DNA of 64,000 nt from Shouchella sp047238345 (lineage in GTDB: Bacteria > Bacillota > Bacilli > Bacillales > Bacillaceae_D), in assembly GCF_047238345.1 (NCBI RefSeq), contig NZ_JBDFMQ010000001.1, forward strand, positions 3,782,001 through 3,846,000, written 5' to 3'. This document shows positions 1 to 8,317 of this stretch, piece after piece. The position numbers and the translations under genes were made by a program. The notes under the pieces are model-generated. The model was not told the DNA's origin. It searched no databases and saw only the letters and a program-made list of their open reading frames with translations. The stretch's first letter is position 1. Each line of letters opens with the position of its first letter.

Positions 1-47
1 AGAGCAAGAGCACTACAGATCGCTATCAGCGGTGCGAATTGTTTCAC
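1..47 (-). CDS. 5' end of an exported or membrane protein gene (runs off the window)
   Basis: Only about 15 codons are visible. They start at a GTG (45-47) preceded by a strong AGGAGG ribosome site. The start reads MKQFAPLIAICSALAL, a basic N-terminus followed by a hydrophobic stretch, as in a signal peptide or first membrane segment. It lies 28 bases downstream of the propeller lipoprotein gene on the same strand, so it is probably the third gene of that operon. The family cannot be told from this fragment. Confidence 0.55.
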   Translation of the reverse strand, partial: MKQFAPLIAICSALA

Positions 48-75
48 TATCAATACCTCCTGTTTTCACCTTCAC

Positions 76-1053
76 TTAAAATTGAGACATAATGGCATAC
101 GGACCTTTGGACACATCAATTTCTTTTTCTAACTTCATAGTAGAAGCATCCACAACCGAAACAGAGTCACTATCGAGGTTCGTAATAAAAAGTTTGTCAT
201 CCTGCATCATCATATAATTTGGGTTTTGTCCAACCTCAATCGTTGAGATCACTTCTCCGCGATCAAGACTGTACTTCTTTAATGTATGGTCTCCATGAGA
301 AAGGAAAAAAAGATGCTCATTTTTTTCATCTGCTTCAATCGCAACTGGCATAAGACCAGCTTTTACTTGCTTGATTTGCTTACCCGATTCAGGATCATAC
401 ACACTGACCTCTCGATTCAGTTCACCTACCTTGCCATGACCACCAATCCATAAATGCTGCCCATCAAATAGTAATCCTGCGGCATTTTCTTCAACAGGAA
501 AACGGGAAAGGATTGTTAAATTAATAAGATCAATAATCGCTACTTCATTCGATTGGGTACTGAGTACAAACACTTGTTGCCCTTCTTCATCAATCACTAA
601 ATCAGACGGATAGGCACCAATTGAAATGGACTTAGTAATTGTCCCTGTCTTACCATCAACAACTTGAACGGCATTTTGTTGTGTATCGGATACAAACACG
701 CGCTTTTGCTGCTCACTCACAACGATTTTTGTCAAGCCTTGACCAATTTCAGAAAATGGTCGAATTGCGTGCGCTTCTAAATCAAAAAGGTACAACTCTT
801 CTTCCAGTTGGTTCGTTGCAAGAATAGTGCTCTCATCGAGCTTGGCCATATAGGTAAACGATTGATTCAATTTTTCGCTACCAATGACCTCATAGGTTTC
901 TAAATCAATATAAGAGAGGACAGGTTCTTTCGCGTGACTAACGACAGCAAAGGGATTCCCTGTCGCTGGTACGGCTACCTCTGTGTACCCACAACCTGAA
1001 GGGACACCTAAAACAATAAAAATGACTAGGAGAGCTTTCTTTGATTTAGCCAT
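76..1053 (-). CDS. YVTN/YncE-type beta-propeller protein, exported
   Basis: The 325-residue product has a basic N-terminus and hydrophobic stretch (residues 4-20) ending at a Cys. This suggests a signal peptide, possibly of lipoprotein type, although Pro at -3 makes the lipobox poor. The rest is repeated blades of about 40 residues with motifs such as VFVSDTQQNAVQVVD and LFITNLDSDSVSVVD, the signature of seven-bladed YVTN propellers. Such proteins often sit beside cytochrome or copper genes and act as extracytoplasmic binding scaffolds; the ligand here is unknown. The gene starts 4 bases after the cytochrome c gene with only a weak ribosome site, so translation is probably coupled to it. Confidence 0.8.
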   Translation of the reverse strand: MAKSKKALLVIFIVLGVPSGCGYTEVAVPATGNPFAVVSHAKEPVLSYIDLETYEVIGSEKLNQSFTYMAKLDESTILATNQLEEELYLFDLEAHAIRPFSEIGQGLTKIVVSEQQKRVFVSDTQQNAVQVVDGKTGTITKSISIGAYPSDLVIDEEGQQVFVLSTQSNEVAIIDLINLTILSRFPVEENAAGLLFDGQHLWIGGHGKVGELNREVSVYDPESGKQIKQVKAGLMPVAIEADEKNEHLFFLSHGDHTLKKYSLDRGEVISTIEVGQNPNYMMMQDDKLFITNLDSDSVSVVDASTMKLEKEIDVSKGPYAIMSQF

Positions 1054-1057
1054 CTTG

Positions 1058-1399
1058 TTATTGATCTGCTAACCAATTTGATAGATTATTCATTTCATTA
1101 TCAGAAAGGTATGTTTGAGCAGGCATGAAACCTTGACCACTCTGCAAAATTTCTTTAATTGATTCAGGGGATAACCCATTGTCGACTAAAGCAGGTCCAC
1201 TTAATCCCTGTAGTTGGCCTCCGTGACAGCTAATACAACTTGCTTGATATGAATCTTCTGCTGCATTTTCGTTGTATTCACCGATGACCAAATTCTCATT
1301 TTCATTCTCCGTTTCGAGCGGCTCTCGCTCTTCCAATTCCTTTGCAGAACAAGCTCCTACCATCAGAACCAATAAACTCAAAAAAAATAATCTTTTCAT
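1058..1399 (-). CDS. c551-type cytochrome c lipoprotein (CccB-like)
   Basis: The 113-residue precursor has a signal peptide with lipobox VGAC (lipid Cys17). An acidic, Asn-rich linker follows, then one cytochrome c domain with the heme motif CISCH (Cys55, Cys58, His59) and a likely axial Met92 in GFMPAQ. By analogy with Bacillus c551 lipoproteins it should be tethered outside the membrane and carry electrons to a terminal oxidase. A good ribosome site (AAAGGAG) precedes the ATG. It is the first gene of a short operon with the propeller gene. Its maturation would need the ResABC/CcdA proteins encoded at 21.6-25.8 kb. Confidence 0.88.
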   Translation of the reverse strand: MKRLFFLSLLVLMVGACSAKELEEREPLETENENENLVIGEYNENAAEDSYQASCISCHGGQLQGLSGPALVDNGLSPESIKEILQSGQGFMPAQTYLSDNEMNNLSNWLADQ

Positions 1400-1598
1400 T
1401 ATATCTCCTTTCTACCTTTTATCTTGTTCATCATCGATTGTAACTGTGAAATGTTAAATACTAATGAAGTTTATGATTGATATACCTTCTTTTTTCCATA
1501 TTCATTTCTTAATAACCATAATAAAAATTTGTGAATTTAAGGTGTAGTATACGAAGGAATTGAATAGTTTTTTATATTTATCTAAAATACAACAATAA

Positions 1599-1630
1599 AG
1601 ACACCCCTTAATTAATAAATTAAGGGGCTT
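1599..1630 (-). terminator. Hairpin terminator after the GIY-YIG gene
   Basis: An inverted repeat CCCCTTAAT / ATTAAGGGG (1604-1612, 1619-1627) lies just past the stop of the GIY-YIG gene. On the minus strand a loose T-rich stretch follows. The 1400-1598 interval otherwise shows only AT-rich DNA that would hold the cytochrome c promoter. Confidence 0.65.
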
Positions 1631-1639
1631 AAAAATATC

Positions 1640-3316
1640 TTAAACAGCAATAGTTTCTTGATTTTCCAACTTACCTTCATTAATTTTTTGAGACTTCCGA
1701 TAATCCTCCGCTTCCGCAATCATCGTAAATTCAACGGTACTATCGTGTTTTTGTTTTACTTCTTCCACAATTTGCTCTAATGTGACGTTAAAGAATTCTT
1801 TTCTCGGATTGACTCGGTTAACTTGATAATTATCAAATGATCTATGTAATGTCCTTTCTAAATTAGGTGCATCATCTGAGAAAATCATTGCGTGAACATC
1901 AAAATTAAAAGGTACAGATGCACTTCCTAATTCGTTAATACGTTCTAATGGTTCTAATCTTCTGGTCATACCTATTTTATAAACGTTTGAACCAAACGAA
2001 CCAATGTTAGAAATAATGTATACGTAACCAGCTCTTGCATTTTGTTCTCTGTAATCCACAATTTCTTTTTCCTTTTTTATTTTTTCTATCTGAAGTTTAA
2101 TCTCTGCCATTTTAATTTCAATCTCAACTTGCATAGATTCGTTGGCATCAGTTAATTGCTTCTCATAATTATTTAAGGCATTGTTGAAATGTTGTTCATC
2201 TTTCTTTAGTTTCTTCTTTTCTCTTTCTATTTCATCTTGAACTTTTTTCTCCTCGCGCATTCTCTCTTTGATTTGTCTTTGTTCTTCCTTCTCTTCTTCT
2301 TTTTTTACTTGATGTTCATAAAAAAGCGTCAATTCATCTATCTTTAATTCAAGATACTCAACTCTGATTTGGACACCTTTTTTTTCCGATATTTTATTCA
2401 ACTGGTCAAAAGCTTTAAATAACTGCTTTTTAACTATCTCAAAATTATTGTATTTTACACGAAGAATTGCCGTATCGCACTCTTGATTAAATGCTCTGAT
2501 TACAAGTTTCACATTACCTTTTCTTAAGGATTCACCATCGCGTTTATTTCCATTGACTGTCCAGGATTGTGATTCCGTTGCATCATCATCTTTAACCATC
2601 TTCTTCTGTTTCTCTTTTATTTGTTCTAGTTTAACTTTGTATAAGTCAGAAGATCCAAAAATATATTTGAAATTATGAAAACCAAAAGACTGCATCATCT
2701 CTTCTTCTTCATATGTTACAAGATTATCCTTGATAATATTTAATTTATTTTTATACTCTGTTATGGTCACTTCTAAGAATTTCTTTTTCTTCTCAATTTC
2801 AGTTACCTGGTCTTCTTTTTCTTGTATATTTTTGTTAAATAGTGCTTTTTTATGTTCCATATTCGAAATTAGAGTATGTTTTTCATACATTGATCTTTTT
2901 TCATTTAATTCTTGGTCAACTAAAATTAAAATGTTAGCATATTTAATACCTTTAATTTCTTCATCTAATGTGCTTAATTTAAATTCTAAATGAATTCTTC
3001 GTTTTTGAATTCTCGTTTTTCTTGACCCCTGATTAATTTTCTCTATTATTTTACTCAATTTTTTCTTTAAATTTGCTCTCTTTTTCTTGTTTTGATCTTC
3101 TATTTTTTTCTTTTTTTCTAATAATTTCTGTTTTTCTTTATTAAGGTTATTTATATCTATCTCCAATTTTGTTTTATCATCTAGTATTGAATCGTTAAAA
3201 ATCTTCTTAAGAAACAGGTGTTGCTTAATCAGAAGCACTATTCCTAAAATAACAGGAACAATGAGTATAAAACATAGGCATATAAACCAAGTTTGTAGAT
3301 ACCACTTCAACTTCAT
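1640..3316 (-). CDS. Membrane-anchored coiled-coil protein with DUF4041 and T5orf172 (GIY-YIG-like) domains
   Basis: The 558-residue protein has one N-terminal membrane segment (about 10-31). Long Lys/Glu-rich coiled coils follow (about 35-200 and 340-430), with a DUF4041-like region between them (about 250-385). The C-terminus (about 445-535) is a T5orf172/Mug113 domain. It shows the pattern GYVYIISN, VYKIGMT, RINELGSA, LERTLHRSF and RKEFF, so the Tyr, Arg and Glu expected of a GIY-YIG fold are present. Such domains occur in phage and bacterial proteins and are related to nicking nucleases, but nuclease activity is not proven for the family. A strong AAGGAGGGG ribosome site precedes the ATG. 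The gene follows the YHYH gene by 18 bases, so the two form one operon. Confidence 0.8.
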   Translation of the reverse strand: MKLKWYLQTWFICLCFILIVPVILGIVLLIKQHLFLKKIFNDSILDDKTKLEIDINNLNKEKQKLLEKKKKIEDQNKKKRANLKKKLSKIIEKINQGSRKTRIQKRRIHLEFKLSTLDEEIKGIKYANILILVDQELNEKRSMYEKHTLISNMEHKKALFNKNIQEKEDQVTEIEKKKKFLEVTITEYKNKLNIIKDNLVTYEEEEMMQSFGFHNFKYIFGSSDLYKVKLEQIKEKQKKMVKDDDATESQSWTVNGNKRDGESLRKGNVKLVIRAFNQECDTAILRVKYNNFEIVKKQLFKAFDQLNKISEKKGVQIRVEYLELKIDELTLFYEHQVKKEEEKEEQRQIKERMREEKKVQDEIEREKKKLKKDEQHFNNALNNYEKQLTDANESMQVEIEIKMAEIKLQIEKIKKEKEIVDYREQNARAGYVYIISNIGSFGSNVYKIGMTRRLEPLERINELGSASVPFNFDVHAMIFSDDAPNLERTLHRSFDNYQVNRVNPRKEFFNVTLEQIVEEVKQKHDSTVEFTMIAEAEDYRKSQKINEGKLENQETIAV

Positions 3317-3334
3317 TAGGTCCCCTCCTTAATT

Positions 3335-4573
3335 TTATTCTGTTTTTACTTTACCTTTTCTTTTCTTTTTAACATAGAAGCCTCCACCAGCAGCCACTCC
3401 AAGAATACTAATTCCAGCAGTAACTAAAATGAGTTGATTACGATCTTCTTTAACCTTGACTCCTTGACCTTCAAAGAAAAGTTCATCATACAGCGCTATA
3501 GAGTCAGCAGTTATTTTAAACTCATCAGGTATATAGTAATCTTTATTTGTATACCCATGATCGTACGCTGATACCTTAATCTCTTCTGCAATTGTATTTG
3601 AAAAAAACCCTTCTTCATACCAATCTAACAATTCCAATTGAGTAACATCCTTTGGTTGCTCGTAATCCATTGTTTGAAATGCCAATAAGTAACCTTTATC
3701 AACTGTCTCGGCTCTAATCTTTTCAAAACCTTCTTGATACCCGTCAAGGTATGAGCTTTCAAATCGTTTATCGAATTCGGTCGAATTTTCCCCTACCAAT
3801 TTATACCCATTGTCGACACCTAACTCATAGTGTATGTCCATTTCTTCCTGAGTCCGTTTCTCAAACCCCTCATTATAATGATCTTTGTATATTTTAATTA
3901 ATTCATCATTGTTTTCAATTGATTCCGGAAAAGTTAATTCGTCTAAAGCATAACCCAATGAGTGGCCCTTTTCTTCTACATTAACAACCGTTGTTTCTTT
4001 GTCATATGAAATTTTAAACGATTCTTCATAACTTTTATTCCAATCAGATGATTTAGATGAGTCATTCTCCATGGCCTTTAAATTGTTTGATCGGGCAGCC
4101 TTCTTGCCTTCACTCTCTCCTTGTTTATGCCCATCCTTTTGGTCTTCCTCTCTTACGGTATTTTGGCCTTCTTCATAGCCAGCTCCGTAGCCCTCTTCAT
4201 AACCAATACGATAACCTTCGTTTGGATGATCGGTTGATGAACTTTTATCTTTTCTTTCGTAACCATGTTCATAACCTTTCTCTCTACCCGCTTTACTCCC
4301 TTCATCTATATCCGCTTGCGTATAACTGGGTTTTGGTGCAGGCGAGCTTTCAGGTGTAGAAGGTGATTTGTTTACACTATTAGAACTTGAAGAATTAGAG
4401 CTACCTCCATTGTGATAATGATATTCATCATAATTAAGTCCCCATTTTTCACAGTTCGTTCGGCAGTAGTGGCCCCCGTTTCCATCTGTTCTTCCTGGAT
4501 GTGCATGAGAAATAGAGCTCCAGGTAAAAATTAAGATAAACGTAACTATGATTGCAGAAGAAATGCTTTTCAT
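3335..4573 (-). CDS. YHYH-domain exported protein with Gly-Tyr-Glu repeats and C-terminal anchor
   Basis: The 412-residue protein has a signal peptide (about 1-24). The YHYH signature follows at about 25-55: HPGRTD, GGHYCRTNC, KWGL and EYHYH, rich in Cys and His and probably metal-binding. A Ser/Pro linker leads to a long stretch of degenerate repeats of the form GYxxGYExG (about 90-340). A C-terminal membrane helix with a basic tail (KKKRKGK) should anchor it with the body outside the cell. The YHYH motif is common in Firmicutes exported proteins, but no function is established that I can name. It is the first gene of a two-gene operon with the GIY-YIG protein. Confidence 0.8.
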   Translation of the reverse strand: MKSISSAIIVTFILIFTWSSISHAHPGRTDGNGGHYCRTNCEKWGLNYDEYHYHNGGSSNSSSSNSVNKSPSTPESSPAPKPSYTQADIDEGSKAGREKGYEHGYERKDKSSSTDHPNEGYRIGYEEGYGAGYEEGQNTVREEDQKDGHKQGESEGKKAARSNNLKAMENDSSKSSDWNKSYEESFKISYDKETTVVNVEEKGHSLGYALDELTFPESIENNDELIKIYKDHYNEGFEKRTQEEMDIHYELGVDNGYKLVGENSTEFDKRFESSYLDGYQEGFEKIRAETVDKGYLLAFQTMDYEQPKDVTQLELLDWYEEGFFSNTIAEEIKVSAYDHGYTNKDYYIPDEFKITADSIALYDELFFEGQGVKVKEDRNQLILVTAGISILGVAAGGGFYVKKKRKGKVKTE

Positions 4574-5072
4574 TTAGAATTTTTCCTCTCATATAAAATA
4601 ATTAAAATTATTAATTACTACTCATTCATTATCTTCTTTTATCATAAAATAGTAAATATATCTAAAAGAGATAATTAGTAAACTTTAGAAAAAAATCATG
4701 ATAATTAGTTTGTCACCTAATCTAAATATATTACAGATAATTAAGATTAACTATTATGTTAATGGGGGTAAACTAGGTGGATCTTCTTTCTAAAAGGTAT
4801 AGTTGACTTGTAAACGATAAACAATTATTAAGAAAAAAGAACCTCATATTTAGATAGTGATTGTTTAATGGGTAAAGGAATAACCTACAATAAGAACTGA
4901 TAATTCAATAAAAAAGAGGATATTAATAAAATTTATTCATTATCGAGTAAAGAAATGTTTTGTAAGCTTCAAGAACTTTTTAAAGAAAGCCCTTTTAATT
5001 ATTTTGAAGTAACAGAAAAAATCTTAGAGTACACTAAAATACCTTAGGGGAAAAATACAAATCCTCTAACGG
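4574..5072. other. AT-rich intergenic region without a convincing gene
   Basis: Very AT-rich. It must contain the minus-strand promoter of the YHYH operon. On the plus strand an open stretch (4904-5047) contains a 30-codon ATG frame (4955-5047) with no ribosome site. It ends just before the terminator hairpin at 5073 and may be the tail of a lost gene. Confidence 0.4.
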
Positions 5073-5103
5073 AAAAACCTAAGCTACTAGTTAGGTTTTT
5101 CTA
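5073..5103 (+). terminator. Hairpin terminator
   Basis: AAAAACCTAA (5073-5082) and TTAGGTTTTT (5091-5100) form a 10-bp stem with a T-rich 3' side. It follows a short plus-strand open frame and may be all that remains of a lost gene's 3' end. Confidence 0.6.
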
Positions 5104-5107
5104 AAAG

Positions 5108-5140
5108 AAATACTAAGTTAAAATTAACTTAGTATTTTTT
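5108..5140 (+). terminator. Second hairpin, 14-bp perfect stem with T-run
   Basis: AAATACTAAGTTAA (5108-5121) pairs perfectly with TTAACTTAGTATTT (5124-5137), followed by more T. It lies only 8 bases after the previous hairpin and just upstream of the broken TauE-family gene. It could act as a terminator on either strand or as an operator. Confidence 0.5.
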
Positions 5141-5173
5141 CATTTATTTGTATCTAAATATTCTAGAAAAGAG

Positions 5174-5921
5174 ATGATAATAATTCTATTTATATTAGTA
5201 TTTCTAACGGTTTTAATAGGTGCTATTATGCAAGGTATTAGTGGAATTGGAACTGGAATTATTGTCGTAGCTATACTCCCTAACTTTTTTTCTGTAAAAG
5301 AAACGACACTTTTAGTCTTAGTATTACTCATATTTGGAGGTTGTACTACCGTAGCTAAATACCATCATTATATTGATTGGATAAGGATTATTCATTTTCT
5401 AATATACGTTTTGTTTGGTCGACTCATTGCTTTTTTTGTTCTTTCTAGTTACGGAGAACTAGATGCATTAAGGTTATGGCTCGGTGTTTTTTTAATGTTA
5501 ATCTTAATTTATCAGGTTTTCTTACCAAAGTTTATAGGTATGAATGATCCCACAAAAAATATAGGCTATTATCTTACTTTAATATTAGGTTTGAGTGCGG
5601 GAATTCTAGGGGGGGTTATTTGGATTGGGAGGCATTCTTTTCGCTAATTATTTCCTTTTAGTTTTCCCCGATGAAAAGTATAAGTACATTGTAAGTATAC
5701 AGATTACAGCCATTATTTCTAGTATATTCTCGATTAGTATGCATGGAATAAATGGTGATTTTCATCAGGCTTTAATTTTTTATATAATTGTAGGTATTGT
5801 AGCAGTTATTTTAGGAACATTAATTGGTTTGCGCTTTACAGATCGATTCAATATTAGTGTTATAAAGAAAGTGTTATACTTAATCATCTTTTTAGCTGCA
5901 TTAAATTTAATATTTTTCTGA
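5174..5921 (+). pseudogene. TauE/SafE (TSUP) family permease, frameshifted at a G7 tract
   Basis: Two frames together encode a normal-length TSUP permease of about 249 residues. The first half (5174 to about 5615) has the N-terminal glycine-rich motif GAIMQGISGIGTG. The second half (about 5616-5921) continues in the next frame with LFGLGGILFANYF, the repeated motif of the second half. The break falls exactly in a run of seven G (5609-5615). With six G the protein reads GILGGLFGLGGILF without interruption. TSUP proteins export or import sulfonates, sulfite or other organic anions; the substrate here is unknown. The gene is either recently broken, phase-variable through the homopolymer, or affected by a sequencing error. 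The ribosome site before 5174 is weak. Confidence 0.8.
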
Positions 5922-6045
5922 ATAGGCTATTTGAATATGTGAGCAAGAAAATTCTTATAGCAAAGAAGAACCAAAACTACCCTTCTTCCTTTACGGTTAA
6001 TTATTGAGTTATTTACTTCCTTAATTTCATTAACTAATACCAATA

Positions 6046-6175
6046 TCACGTTAATTCTAGCTCAGGTAACTTAATATTAGGCCAAATAATTAAAGCTAAT
6101 GCTATTAAAACTAATTAGGAAAGGCAACTAAAACAATCGTTTGAGCAAGTAATATTGGAATAGATGCATCCAATT
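6046..6175 (-). pseudogene. C-terminal relic of an ACR3-like permease
   Basis: No intact gene lies between 5922 and 6319. On the minus strand two adjacent frames read SIPILLAQTIVLVAFPN, then a stop and frameshift, then LIALALIIWPNIKLPEL. This matches the end of the intact ACR3-like permease at 7.2-8.2 kb, which reads SPVALAIVLAAFPDQP then LIALALIIGPLLELP. So this is a decayed tail of a second, related permease gene. The remainder of the interval shows nothing recognisable. Confidence 0.6.
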
Positions 6176-6319
6176 CCAAAATCTCGTTGTAGATCGGAAA
6201 CTATCTACTTTGATTCCGTTTGCAGATTGAACCTTTATAGTGGAGGTTCTTATGAATGTATAATCTTATTCAGGATAACTTCTTAAACTTTAATATTACC
6301 TGTTAATCTTCACTAATAA

Positions 6320-7135
6320 TTAATCCAATAAATTAAATCTCATATTATTAATTATTTCACTTAACGGTATGTTGGCTCTTTGACAATAGTCTTTTATATC
6401 GGGCCATACGTGCCATTCTTCAATTGGTTCCAAATCACTTACATACCCGTAAACACCATCATAAGTATATGGTTCACTAATTAGACCATCCTTCACTAGA
6501 ATACCGAATGACGACTCGAACTGTTCTTTATTAGAACTCAAGATACTTTTTATCTCTTCTATAAAGAACATCTGTCTATCTAATCTACCACCTGCCCTTT
6601 CCACCATATGGAATAATACCGACCTTGTTGCAGGCGACAGTTGTTTTAGCTTATTACACGCATTTTCAGCTAATACAACAAGTTAACTCAATTCTTGTTG
6701 ATTACTATTCCAATTCATCACAGAGTTGAATAAAATTAATGTAGTAGCTTGTACACCTGTGTTACTATCTGTTATATCTTCGTACAGTTGAGAAGCAAGG
6801 TCATTAATTAGATTTTTGAATTTATCTTCGTGTTCTTGTTTAATTTGTTTTAAAACACTAACAGGATATTTTTCAACATCATCAGTCTCTTTGTGATGTT
6901 CATAACACATTATTAGTAAATTATTAGGTTCTCTTCTTTGTTCGTTTGTCATATTCAAATTAAACCTAGGCCCATCTGGTAAGGCTGCCTCAATATGACA
7001 AATGTTACCTATGTAGACACCACTGTCACTAACTAAACTATTAAAGCATCCTCTAAAGGCACATTGATTGCCTGATTTTGCAAATAAAATTCTGGCTGTC
7101 GATGCTTTTGGATCAAGCCTTTTAGCCTCTTCCAT
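6320..7135 (-). pseudogene. HNH endonuclease-like gene interrupted by one in-frame stop codon
   Basis: The first 150 codons (7135 down to 6686) encode an HNH domain. It shows STARILFAKSGNQCAFRGC, then GNICHIEAALPDGPR, then EPNNLLIMCYEHHKETD, giving a Cys pair, the HIEAA motif and the NN...HH motif. A single TAA at 6683-6685 then occurs, but the same frame continues for another 120 sense codons to 6320. That part reads LAENACNKLKQLSPATRSVLFHMVERAGG onward and resembles a winged-helix tail. No frameshift is needed; one base change restores about 271 codons. A good ribosome site (GGAGGT) precedes the start at 7135. HNH proteins of this type often occur in defence or mobile islands; the role here is unknown. 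Confidence 0.8.
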
Positions 7136-7220
7136 TTACTTCTTACCTCCATTAAAAAACAAGATTTGAAACGTCCCTAAAAAACCAACTATTTATAGTA
7201 TAGCCATTTTTGAATTATGA

Positions 7221-7248
7221 AGATATATCTAATTAATTAGATATATCT
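7221..7248. repeat. 28-bp perfect palindrome over the 3' end of the ACR3-like gene
   Basis: AGATATATCTAATT (7221-7234) is followed by its exact inverse complement (7235-7248). It contains the last codons and stop of the permease gene. It lacks G/C pairs and a following T-run, so it is at best a weak terminator; an operator or processing site is possible. Confidence 0.5.
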
Positions 7249-8192
7249 CGTGCTTTCATTTTCAATAATAATTTCGCTAAGACAGCCAATACGGGTAACT
7301 CTAGTAAAGGTCCGATTATAAGAGCTAAGGCGATCAATGGTTGGTCAGGAAAAGCCGCAAGAACAATCGCCAATGCAACAGGCGAGTTTCGCGCAACAAC
7401 TGTCATGTTCAAGCTAACTGTATCTTCATAAGTAAATTTTAAAAATTTACCTGCTGTCTGAGCCATAAGAAAATTAATTAGGAAATATAAAAACATTGGG
7501 ATTAACATCAGCCAAATGACTTCAAGGTTATTTAATAAATAAGAACCTTGCGATGCAAACATAGCTACAATTGCTAGACATAAAAAGATGATTTGGCTAG
7601 ATGCAAAAAAAGGAATCACCTTTTTTTCAAGCATAACTTGTTTTTTCTTCATAAAATACCGCGTTAAAGAAGCTAATATAAAAGGAACAAATAAAATTAA
7701 AACAACACTCTCTAGGATTGTACCCATAGAAACAGTTTCCATTGTTCCAGCAAATATTAGAAGATAGACTGGTAACAATAATACTTGTAGTATTAAGTTA
7801 ACAGGTAAAACAGAAGTAGCAAGGGTTACGTTCCCTCTTGCAATTGACGTAAAGATTAAGTACCAGTCCGTACAGGGTGTGACTAATAACAATATAAAAC
7901 CTAACCAAATTGCTGGATGATCTACTAAGAAAACGGCTCCAATGCCCCATGCTAAAACAGGCGTCCAAACAAAATTGAGAATGACATTTGTACTTAAAAA
8001 TTTAGTATTCTTAAATGCATTTTTTAAACCACTCAAAGGAATGGTTAAAAAAAGTCCATACAACATAACTAATAGAAACGGTATAATAAAAGCTTCTGCA
8101 TGTTGTTTAAATAGAGACAGTTGCCCTAATAATAAGCCTAGACCAACAGCAATTAGAATAATGAATGTCTGATATTTTTCTAAAAAGTTCAT
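7233..8192 (-). CDS. ACR3 / bile acid:Na+ symporter-family permease, probable arsenite-type efflux
   Basis: About 319 residues with ten hydrophobic segments. The motif LLLVTPCTDWYLIFT (near residue 110) and the end motif ARNSPVALAIVLAAFPDQP are typical of the arsenic-resistance branch of the bile acid:sodium symporter superfamily. That branch exports arsenite with a conserved Cys in the fourth helix region; the Cys in TPCTD may be its equivalent. The start is set at 8192 because GAGGGG lies 7 bases upstream, whereas the ATG at 8207 has no ribosome site. It is divergent from the adaA-like gene. No ArsR or ArsC gene adjoins, so the substrate is inferred only from the family. Confidence 0.75.
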   Translation of the reverse strand: MNFLEKYQTFIILIAVGLGLLLGQLSLFKQHAEAFIIPFLLVMLYGLFLTIPLSGLKNAFKNTKFLSTNVILNFVWTPVLAWGIGAVFLVDHPAIWLGFILLLVTPCTDWYLIFTSIARGNVTLATSVLPVNLILQVLLLPVYLLIFAGTMETVSMGTILESVVLILFVPFILASLTRYFMKKKQVMLEKKVIPFFASSQIIFLCLAIVAMFASQGSYLLNNLEVIWLMLIPMFLYFLINFLMAQTAGKFLKFTYEDTVSLNMTVVARNSPVALAIVLAAFPDQPLIALALIIGPLLELPVLAVLAKLLLKMKARDISN

Positions 8193-8317
8193 ATTAATTC
8201 CCCTCATGATAATTTAGGGGTAAGTGTGCACAACAAACCACTACACTTAGTATATAACGCAACTTCTATTACGGCATTTTCATTATTGACTTTCAATTTA
8301 GAAAGGAGGTTTTACCA

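Noticed and set aside
4955..5047. 30-codon ATG frame before the terminator at 5073
   Set aside because: No ribosome site and no family resemblance; at most the tail of a lost gene.
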